The notes below the pieces were generated by a model. That model had not been told where the DNA came from. It was given only the letters and a program-made list of their open reading frames with translations, and did not search any database. A stretch of 64,000 nucleotides of DNA from UBA2031 sp037189985 (GTDB taxonomy: Bacteria > Pseudomonadota > Gammaproteobacteria > Pseudomonadales > Moraxellaceae), in assembly GCA_037189985.1 (NCBI GenBank), contig JBBCJX010000034.1, positions 171,189-235,188 on the forward strand. The letters run 5' to 3'. How positions within the stretch are numbered: position 1 is the first letter of the stretch; every line of letters begins with the position of its first letter. The position numbers and the translations under genes are program-made. This document shows positions 49,050 through 58,200 of the stretch, piece after piece.

Positions 49050-49925
49050 ATGACGTATGGAGCTTTGGTTCATAGTTCGATCTTCAGGGTGACCGGGGAT
49101 GCCCCGTTTTTCCTGAACCATAAAGTGGAGGGGGACGTTGCCTTCTGGGGTCCGGTTCTAGAGGTTTCCCGGGAGCCCAAGCTTCGTGATTATCTGGTTC
49201 AGAAGTCAGTCGGTGGGCTGTGGGAGTTCCATTCCGGCTTCGGGGTGACATCAGCGGACTCCGCACTTGTGCTCGAAGGATTGCTGGCTATCGGTCATGA
49301 CAAAGGTTTTGTGGCGGCCTCTGTCGAGAAACTGGTGGCGGATTTCTATTGTCCCGATGAAGGCGGTTTCCGTACCGTGATAGCTGGTCGAGCGGAATAC
49401 TGGAAAGGCTGTTCGCTGGAGATTACGGCCCAGGCAGCATGGATATTGAGCCGTGTTGATCCGGTGCGCTGGTATCAGCAGATTGCCGCCTGCGTGGCCT
49501 ATGTCCTGGCCAGACAGGAAAATGACGGCCTGTGGTCGGGGAAATGGTTTCCTTCCCGGGTGCTTCCGTCCTATTACGCCATCCGTCTACTGATGGCTGT
49601 TGGTTTGGATGAGGCCAGACGCGCCGCATTTCGGGCATGCACGGTGCTTCTGCGCATACAGTCCCCCAAGGGGGACTGGTCGGGCCTGGTGATTGACACG
49701 GCTGCTGCGGTGCGAGCCTTGCATCTTGTGGATGTCAGTGTGCCTGCCGTTGACCGCGGGCGACAGTGGCTTGTGGCGGCCCTGAAATCCGGCAGGGCAT
49801 CGGGTGAGCTTGTCCTGTATTACTGGTATGAAAACACAGGCAAAGACAGGGTGCTGTTCATGGGGCGCGACTTTACGGGAAACATTGCCAGGGCTTGGGC
49901 CGGACTGGCCCTGCAGGGTATGTAA
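49050..49925 (+). CDS. Squalene-cyclase/prenyltransferase-like alpha/alpha-toroid protein
   Basis: The 291-residue product has QW-like repeats of the terpenoid cyclase / prenyltransferase fold: GGLWEFHSG, CPDEGGFRTV, QENDGLWSGKWFPS followed by LPSYYAIRLLMAVGL, and QSPKGDWSG. This resembles one domain of squalene-hopene cyclase. It is half the usual length, and I see no DxDD motif for protonation-type cyclisation, so a binding or non-canonical role is possible. It starts immediately after the stop of the FAD gene, indicating translational coupling and a shared function. No known pathway can be assigned. Confidence 0.65.
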   Translation: MTYGALVHSSIFRVTGDAPFFLNHKVEGDVAFWGPVLEVSREPKLRDYLVQKSVGGLWEFHSGFGVTSADSALVLEGLLAIGHDKGFVAASVEKLVADFYCPDEGGFRTVIAGRAEYWKGCSLEITAQAAWILSRVDPVRWYQQIAACVAYVLARQENDGLWSGKWFPSRVLPSYYAIRLLMAVGLDEARRAAFRACTVLLRIQSPKGDWSGLVIDTAAAVRALHLVDVSVPAVDRGRQWLVAALKSGRASGELVLYYWYENTGKDRVLFMGRDFTGNIARAWAGLALQGM

Positions 49926-49974
49926 ATACCGTTTTGCCCAGTGAGGAACAAGACGGTATTTGCCGGGCTGGTGC

Positions 49975-50273
49975 TGACAGGGCGATAAGTCGTGAGTGCA
50001 ACACGGCAGGCATGTCCCGCCACTGGCTGGCGGTAATAGCGATGTCGGCACGCTCATCTGGCGTGAGGTGGGTGGCGGCTTCAACAATAGCGGAATACCA
50101 GCGGCGGTCTTCATGCGCCCCAGTTCTAGAAAAGCGATGAGGGACTCCGCTTGGCCTGCCTGTTACCAAGCTGCCAGCACCTGCCGGAAAAGCAGGTATC
50201 CTGCCACGCTGCCTTCGGCGTTTTCCCGGCCCAGGGATTCTGTCAACGGGAAGTAGAGCTTGATGGCGATGTT
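49975..50273 (-). pseudogene. Frameshifted fragment of a paralogue of the neighbouring TPR-like gene
   Basis: Two minus-strand frames together align without gaps to the C-terminal part of the protein encoded at 50339-51262. In the first frame EGSVAGYLLFRQ (intact: SGSFQEYIYFRD) leads to a TAA at 50163-50165 and on to LIAFLELGRMKT (intact: MIELVKNGRQKT). Near 50106-50110 the frame changes, and RRWYSAIVEA...ASQWRDMPAVL matches WYSAVIEL...ASTWRDMPFLL. One stop and one frameshift show decay after a tandem duplication. The fragment is more GC-rich than the intact copy, so the two have diverged for some time. The remaining bases of 49926-50338 hold no other gene. Confidence 0.7.
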
Positions 50274-50338
50274 GCTGCGGGAGCAATACCAGAGCATGGA
50301 TAATATGGGATGTGCACCCGCGTTGAATTTTTCTATTC

Positions 50339-51262
50339 CTATATTTCCTGGAGTAGATTTTTGCAAAGAAGAAAAGGCATGTCTCTCCATGTGCTTGCAT
50401 GAATTGCAATAACTCTTGCTTCGGTGCTTGATGTGAACCGCATTAGTTCTATGACGGCGCTATACCAGCATACTGTCTTTTGGCGACCATTTTTCACCAG
50501 TTCAATCATTTCTTTTTTGATTTTTTCTATGTGGAGACTTTGGTATGAGTCGCGAAAATATATATATTCTTGAAAGCTCCCACTGGATTTTATTTTTGAA
50601 ATAGTTTCTGTTTTTAGAAGATATTCTTCAGGGTTCTTTGCAAGAGCTGCTGCTATTGATAGCTCTCCGGATATTCGTGATAAAGAATAATCAATAAGCT
50701 CAGCGTCCTCGATGGAGGAAGCTTCCATATGCATTGAATTTGTAAGTGCTTTCTCGAACTCCCTCATGGCGCCGTCCATGTCACCTTCTTCCAGGAGAAT
50801 TTTTCCTCTTAGATGGAGGTAATGGAAATCCATGAGGCTTTCAAGGTTTGAGCTGGTATTTGGGTGGGCTGCCACCCCTCTCTTGTTTTTCAGTGCCTCA
50901 TCCAGACACTCCAGTGCGGGCCCGAATTCCTGTTGCATATAAAAAACAAAAGCTTCGTTGGATTTTATACAGCTGAAAGAAGCAAAGTGGGCCTCGCCTG
51001 ACAAGCCATCCAGTATGGATTTTGCCATGGCTATCCATTGGGAGGCCTCTTTGTGGTTATGGCGCTGGGCAGCAGTGTTGGCGCGCTGGCAGGTGGATCT
51101 GATCAGCCGAAAAAATTCACGTTCCGTTGGGGTAAGGTTTTTGCTGGCAGAGTCATAAAGCCGACGGACAAATGTTGCGCCGGCTTCACCGGGAAGAACA
51201 TTGACGGGGCGAGAAGCCCCTTCCCTGATGGCAGAGAGAATTTCACTTTGTCTGGTGATCAT
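50339..51262 (-). CDS. Unrecognised helical, TPR-like protein (AT-rich gene)
   Basis: I do not recognise this 307-residue protein. It is helical and cytoplasmic by appearance, with TPR-like pairs (NEAFVFYMQQEFGPALECLDEALKN; HYLHLRGKILLEEGDMDGAMREFEKAL, each in part) and a distinctive C-terminus WYSAVIEL...ASTWRDMP, shared with the decayed copy next door. The DNA is visibly AT-richer than all neighbours, suggesting acquisition from another source. The ATG at 51262 overlaps the upstream gene by 20 bases; an in-frame ATG at 51310 with AGGAG three bases upstream is an alternative. It forms an operon with the gene at 51243-52061. Confidence 0.6.
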   Translation of the reverse strand: MITRQSEILSAIREGASRPVNVLPGEAGATFVRRLYDSASKNLTPTEREFFRLIRSTCQRANTAAQRHNHKEASQWIAMAKSILDGLSGEAHFASFSCIKSNEAFVFYMQQEFGPALECLDEALKNKRGVAAHPNTSSNLESLMDFHYLHLRGKILLEEGDMDGAMREFEKALTNSMHMEASSIEDAELIDYSLSRISGELSIAAALAKNPEEYLLKTETISKIKSSGSFQEYIYFRDSYQSLHIEKIKKEMIELVKNGRQKTVCWYSAVIELMRFTSSTEARVIAIHASTWRDMPFLLCKNLLQEI

Positions 51263-52061
51263 TGGGGTGTTGCGTAAAAAGTGTTGTGTACAGTACTTGC
51301 CGCATGCCATGTGCTCCTATGACACCATATCGGCGAGAGCCACCCCGGTGCAGTAAATAGCTGAAGTGGAGATTGAAGTGGGTGAGTGTTGTATTCAATA
51401 AATGAGAAGGAAAGGGAAGGAACTCAATTCCTGCCTTGTCTGTACGCCAGCTATTGTCCGGGTTGAGTCGACTGTTGAACAGGGCGACAGTTTTCAGTCC
51501 GCTGGCCGATAAAGGAAACCCAAGGGCATTTTCCAGATCGTCTGCGTCAACATTCCGGATTTCGGCATACGCACTTAGCTCACCTGTGGATGAGCAGCCA
51601 TAGCAATGGGGCTGGGCGGGTAGGCCGTCATCGGGAGCTGAGTGATGCGGAAAAAGGCTTTTTTGCAGTAGATGGTCAGGTGTTTCGTAGGGATAGATTT
51701 CGTATTCGATTCCTGTTTGTGACAGTTTTATGCCGGCATGGCAGCGTAATTTGTGACGAAATACCAGTTCGGCTGCATCCTTGAGATTGGGTAGACGCCC
51801 AGCCCACTCATGAATCAGTCCCCAGGGGGACATCTGTCGGCCAGCCATCAAGTTAAGTTTCAGGACCAGGCGGTTTTCCAGCCCGATATCCAGCAGCCCC
51901 CAACGGGCAAACCTCAGAGTGTCGGGATGGTTGAGGAAGGATATGAGTTCGTCCCGACCGGTAGCAGCCAACCGTTTTTCTTCCGGCGATCCATGTTTCT
52001 CGATCATGGCCAATACCCTGGCGCCAAGCAGCGGGCCCGTTTGTTTGGCGGGGGAGGGCAT
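51243..52061 (-). CDS. Unrecognised 272-residue protein
   Basis: I do not recognise this protein. It has an N-terminal helical part (GARVLAMIEKHGSPEEKRLAATGRDELISF) and a C-terminal half of alternating strands and helices (HAGIKLSQTGIEYEIYPYE; HCYGCSSTGELSAYAEI; GLKTVALFNSRLN). No signal peptide or membrane segment is evident. The strand-rich repeats recall a barrel fold such as that of aromatic prenyltransferases, but no motif supports this beyond a guess. The ATG at 52061 has AGGA eight bases upstream. It overlaps the TPR-like gene downstream and diverges from the giant adhesin gene. Confidence 0.6.
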   Translation of the reverse strand: MPSPAKQTGPLLGARVLAMIEKHGSPEEKRLAATGRDELISFLNHPDTLRFARWGLLDIGLENRLVLKLNLMAGRQMSPWGLIHEWAGRLPNLKDAAELVFRHKLRCHAGIKLSQTGIEYEIYPYETPDHLLQKSLFPHHSAPDDGLPAQPHCYGCSSTGELSAYAEIRNVDADDLENALGFPLSASGLKTVALFNSRLNPDNSWRTDKAGIEFLPFPSHLLNTTLTHFNLHFSYLLHRGGSRRYGVIGAHGMRQVLYTTLFTQHPNDHQTK

Positions 52062-52129
52062 GGTGGTCATCCTGCGTTTGCTGTTGGTCAGTCTGGCCGG
52101 GCCGGTTGGCGGCTCGACTGATGGGTCGG

Positions 52130-52158
52130 TTGTCAAGAAAGGGAGCACAGCCTATGCT
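52130..52158 (+). promoter_or_regulatory. Candidate sigma-70 promoter of the giant surface-protein gene
   Basis: TTGTCA (52130-52135) and TATGCT (52153-52158) are spaced 17 bases apart in the divergent gap upstream of the ATG at 52253. The -35 matches five of six consensus bases. A leader of about 85 bases would follow. Confidence 0.4.
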
Positions 52159-52252
52159 CGCCCGCATAAGACTATAGAGTCAGTGAGCCTGCCAACTCAA
52201 GCCGGTTCACGCCCTGCGGGGCAGGCCAGAACAACAAGAATGAGAGGCAGCC

Positions 52253-55200
52253 ATGAGCAAGGATCAATCCCCCAACAATGCGCCACGGGCCAGCTTGCAG
52301 CCGGCAGACCGTGCGCTGAGCCGTTTTTTGGCGCTGGAGCAACGGGTTTTGCTTGATGCTGCTGCTGTGGAAACGGTGGAAAAAGTATGGGGGGCTGCCT
52401 CGGAAGCCGATGTGGCGAGTGATCACGCCGGGGATGCCCTGTCGGCAGCTCTTTTTGATGGGGATGTGGTGGTCAGCCCCTTGTCTGCTTTCGGGGGCGC
52501 CCGCGAGGTCTTGTTCATTGACTCAGGAGTGGAGAACTACAGCGATCTTGTCCGCAATCTTGGCTCCAATGTCGAGGTTCATGTCTTGTATGGCGCGGAC
52601 TGGGACAAGCAGATACAGGCCGTGCTGGGGCGTCGCGATGGTGATGTCAGTGCCATCCATATCGTTAGCCATGGTAGTGCCGGGCGGCTGGTGTTGGGCG
52701 GAGAGGCGGTGGATGCGGGCAGTCTGGACAGTCATGCACGGGTTTGGTCAGCAATGCGTCAGGCGCTGGAGGCAGGAGGCGATCTTCTGATTTATGGCTG
52801 TGACGTAGCATCGGGTGATGTCGGTCGGGCCTTCGTCCATGCCTTGGCAGATCGGACCGGCGCTGATGTGGCTGCCTCGGAAGATTTGTCTGGAATGGCC
52901 GGGCTGGGCGGTAACTGGGAGCTGGAGCTACAAGCTGGCGAGGTGACAACGCGATCGCTTTATGCCGATGGTGCAGGCAGTGACTTCATGGGGTTGCTGG
53001 CCGATGGCTGGGTTGAGGACCCCGAACTGACGTCTGGTACCAGCGGTGTTGCCATCACGCGGACAACGGATGGAAAGGACTGGAAGTTTGTTTCATCGGC
53101 AGGGGCCAACTCGGTTGCCATCTATGAGCGTAATCCGGCGAATGGCAACTGGGTTTTGTTTGCTACCAAGACGGGTAACGGATCTTTCGGTTACGACATT
53201 GCCTCGGCAGGCAACAAGCTTGTAGTGGGTGAGCCAACCTATAACAACGGCACTAATGACGGACGTGTTTGGGTCTACAGCTATAACGGGACCAACTGGG
53301 ATACCGTACAAACGATTAATCATCAGACGGCCGCAGGTTCTGGCCAAACTGGAAAAGGGGCCAATCAGGATAACGACAGGGGTGATGACCGATTTGGTCA
53401 TAGCGTTGATATTGCATGGGATGGAGCGACGGGATATCGCTTGGTTGTAGGTAATCCTGAAGAAGATTGGTGGAGAAACAATGATAACGCATGGAGTGGC
53501 GATACCCAGGATCAAGTCAGGGAAAATGCTGGCGTGGCATATGTTTATAGTGCTACGGCCCACACAGGAAATTTTGGCGCCTCTATTGCTCAAATTGAAT
53601 CTCAGCAGGGAGGGACAGTAGGTAACGGGCACCGTTTTGGTGATGTTGTGTCTGTTTCCTATGACAGTACCAGTGGTAACTGGTGGGTCGGTGTCGGGGG
53701 CAGTGGGCTGGATCAGGTCCGCACTTATTTGAATCCTGCAGGGACTATTGGAGGCGGTACCTTCAATAACAGTTTCGCCTGGACAGGCACAGGGAACAAC
53801 GCGCTGTCCATGGATGATGATTTCATGGTGATTGCCAATAGTGGCAATATCCAAGCATACAAACTGAACGCTGCCGGTACGACATGGGCGATCAAGGGAG
53901 CTGCCTTTGGTGGTGGTAATGCAGTTGTCTATGTTGATGACTGGAGTCAGGCGGCGGGCGATCCAGATGGTGCCAGGGTTTTGTACAGCTACGCAGACGG
54001 CACTTATATTGCTGACTTGAGCAGTACTACCGGGGGAGAGTTTGATACTTGGTTTCAGGTCAGTACACGGGTGGAGACTGATGTAGCCATTGATCGCAGG
54101 GAGTCTCTGGACTTGCTGACGGTCAATGGCAGCAATGCCCGTTCCTATCATTTTAATTGGGAGCCGGTTGCAAATGATGACGCTGTTACCGGGAACGAAG
54201 ACTCTTCGTTCAGTGTTAATGTTGTCCTGAATGATACGGACAACAATATCATTCAGTATGGTACCCGGCACGGTGATGTGCTGGCAGTACAGAGCGTCAG
54301 TGCTTCCATTTATGGCGCATCCGTTTCCTGGGTAAATGGCACCGTAACCTATAACCCGACAACTTCCGCGTACTTGCAAACGCTGGCGCTTGGGCAGACA
54401 GCGCAGGAAGTGCTTGAGGTCATCATTCACGACGGTAATGGCGGCACTTCAATGTCGTTGCTTACCGTGACCATCGAAGGCCGTAATGATGCACCGGTGA
54501 TCACTGGATTGTTGCCATTGTCTCCATTCCGGCAACAGCAGTCAGGTTCTACGGTCAGCTACGATCTTTCTGCTTATTTCAACGATATTGACCAGGGAGA
54601 TAACCTGGCCATGACGCCGGAAGTGACCGGTTTGCCAGCAGGGTGGACATGGGCTTTTGATGGCCCGCGGCTTCTGTTGACCATTCCTGCGATCGGTGCC
54701 ACGGCAGCTGATGGGTATCAGGGTACTATCACTGTGCGGGTAAGAGACCCACACAATGCGGTCAGTCCGACACGTAACTTTGTGATCGAGGTCGATGCTG
54801 TCAACAATGCGCCATGGGTGCAAAACCCGGTGGTTGATCAGGTGGCTCTTGCTCAGTACGAGTTCGCTTTCCAGTTGCCGGCCTCCACTTTCCGCGACCC
54901 GGATCCTGCCCCTTTTGATGTCCTTACTTATACCGCCACATTAAGCGGTGGTGGGGCGTTGCCAGCCTGGCTGACCTTTGATGCAGCCAATCGTTTGTTC
55001 GTAGGGACGCCGTCTGCGGGTGATACGGGCACCCTCACGGTTCGTGTTACCGCCAGCGATGGCAGCCTGACAGCCTGGGATGAGTTCACCATCACCATCG
55101 TTGATCCCTCCCTCAGTACAGTTGCACAGTTTGCCGATGGTGATGGTAATGAGGCCAATTTCGGTTTCAGTACCGCGATTTCCCAGGATGGTAACTGGAT

Positions 55201-58200
55201 GATTGTGGGCAGCCCGGGTTACAACAATGGCCGAGGCGAGGTTCGTTATTTCCAGTGGGTTGGTTCGAGCTGGACCTATCGTGGTCGTGTGGTGGCCTCT
55301 GATGGTGCTGCCAATGACCGCTTCGGTTGGAGTGTGGATATTGATGATACGGGCACCAAGATCATCGTAGGCTCACGTAACCATGGCAACGGTGAGGGAG
55401 CGGCTTATATCTATACACGCAGCGGAACCACTTTTGGTTCTCAAGTGAAGTATCAGGCTGCCACTCGGACGCAGAACGACTTCTTCGGTACTTCCGTTGC
55501 CATCAACGAATCGGGCAGTCACATCGTGATTGGTGCCAGTGGCTACGATGCAAATGGAATTGTCGACTCCGGTGCTGTCTTCCTGCGCAGTATTTCTGGA
55601 GACAGCGGTACCGTTGCGTTGGCGGCTGGTAGCATGCTGCTGCCGAAAGATGCAGCGACCGAAGATCGCTTTGGCACAACGGTGGCCTTTGACCAAAATA
55701 TCATCGTGGTATCTGCACCAAATGTTGACAATGCTTCGGGTATTGTCGCCCGCTTGCAACTTGATGAGTCTGATGGTGTGTATGCATCACCCTCCATTGG
55801 CGGTGTTGGCGGTACGCTGGGTGCCAGTACAGGCTTCGTGAATGACCCTACACGCGGCAGCGTGGTGCGTTTCAGTGATACAAACTCCGTGATCCTGCTG
55901 GACTCGCCCGTCGATCTTGACCAGAGCTGGACGATTTCGGTTTGGTACAACGGTATTACTTCAGGTGGTGGCTATCGCACACTGACGCGAGGATCATCGG
56001 AACATCAGATCATCATCAATACCGGTACCAATACGCTGGGTTTGTACAACAACTCTGGCACAGGCCCTGCAGGTTTTGTTTCCTCTGGTTATACGTTGAC
56101 AGCTGCACAGTTGACAGGATGGCACCACATTGTTGCGGTTGGCGAGGGGGCGACAACCAAGTTTTATATCGACGGCGTACTGGTTGGAACGGCGGCCTTC
56201 AAGCCAACAGACGATGTGGTTGCCGTGGGAAATTTTCAAGGCGGTGGTCAGCGATTTGCTAACATGCTGGATGATTTCCGTGTTTACGGTCGCGCTCTCA
56301 GTCAGTCGGAGATACGCAATATATATACAGGTGTGGCCCAGACGGACGGGCAGTACAGCAATATGGGGGCGCTTTACGTGTTCTCCACTGATGTTGGTGG
56401 TCAAGTGGCCAAGCTGTACGCGCAGGACGGAAGGGCAGACGACATGTTGGGTTGGTCGATTTCTGTTGACGTATTCAATGTCGGTGGCACGCGTATGAGT
56501 GGCATTATTGCGGCTAGCGCTATTTACAATGATCAGGCCGCCACTAATGGTGGCGCAGTTTATATATGGCGCTCCAATGATTTGCAGAGTGGTGGCGACC
56601 AGTGGAATGGGCAGGCCGGTAACGGGACGTGGGATCTGGAAACCAAGCTGATGTCTTATGACGTCAAGAGTGGTGACCACTTCGGTTACGCCGTGGCGGT
56701 TGATGTGGATGAGTCAACGGGCGGCACGCGCTTGGTAGTAGGCACACCCTTTGAGAACTCCAATGGTGCTTACTCCGGTGCTGTCTACGCCTACAAATAC
56801 CAGAGTGGCGTCTGGCTGCCCGAGAAATTTGTCGACGTAGCTCCTCAGGGGGGATCGCAAGCCACATCAGCCTTCTTCGGTAGTGCCGTGGGTGTGGCCG
56901 GCACGCGGGCGGTCTTCACCTCACGTCATCGTGATACGTCGGGACAGACCAATGATGGTGCTGCCTACTCGGTCAACCTGCTGACGCAGGGCAACTACTC
57001 AACGTTGATGTCCACCGAGCTTCCCCTGTTCAGTTCGTTTGCAGTACCGGATGCTATGGCTGCTTTCGCCGTGGATACCAGTTCCACGCAGGGAGAGTTG
57101 GCCTATGACGAGGACGGTCAGCTTGTCTATACGCCGGGAGAGAGCTTCCGTTCTCTGAGAGCGGGTGAGACGGCAGAGGACCGCTTCACCTATTTCACTG
57201 AGCAGAACGGTATCACCTATACCAACGAGGTGGTTATCACTGTGCAGGGACAGGATCGGGCGCCGGAAGCAGCAGATGACATCTTGTATGTTTCAGCGGA
57301 TGGCCCCGGTATTCTGGATGTACTGGCCAATGATGTTGGCGGGTTGACGCTGTTGTCCGTGGATGCAGACTCGTTGCTGGGCTCTCTCAGTAACGAGGGC
57401 AGCCACCTTGTCTATGATCCGCAGGGCCTGTTCGACAACCTGCGCCATGGTGAGGCTGTTCAGCAGACATTTACCTACACGGCTGTTGATGCACTTGGCA
57501 ATGAGGTAAGGGGGCGGGTGACGCTGCTGGTGACCGGTGTTGATCACGCTGCTGTAGCGGTTGATGACAGTGCCAGCGTGAATGCGGGTGATGTAGTGTC
57601 TGTCAATGTGCTGACCAATGACCATGACCGCAATGGTGCAGAAACATTCTGGCTGATGGATCTGGACAGTTCGGGCATCAAGGGCAGTGTCACCTATGAA
57701 GGCAATGGTGTGGTGACGTACACCTCTGGTGATGCCTTTAAAGGGCTGCGAATCGGCGAGACGGCGGTGGAGCGGATTGTCTACCGGTTGCGTGACGATT
57801 CAGGTAACGAGTCGTCAGCCCTGCTGGTCATCACCATACATGGCATGAATGACGGCTCTGGTGAGGAGGGCGAGCCGCTGCCCATGCCGGGTAACGATGT
57901 GGCTGCAACCCGTGGTACGGCTCCGGTCGTCATTCCGGTGACGGTGAATGATGGTGGTGGCCAGGTTGTCAGTGTCTCCCAGGGAGGGCATGGCAGTGTC
58001 ACCATCCGCGAGGATGGCACTTTGCTTTATACGCCAGGTAATGCCATGGGGCTGCTGCCCGCCGGGACAGTGCTTGTCGACAGCTTTGAGTATTCGGTGG
58101 AGTATGACGATGGCCGTGTCGAGACGGCGACAGTGCGTGTGCATGTCAACGGCACATATGTGATTCCCCGGATTCTTGATGATGAAGAGAAAATGGAGCG

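Noticed and set aside
53700..53740. An RTX-like glycine/aspartate stretch (GGSGLDQVR) in the giant surface protein
   Set aside because: It occurs once, without tandem nonapeptides or a C-terminal repeat array, so a classical RTX adhesin is not supported.
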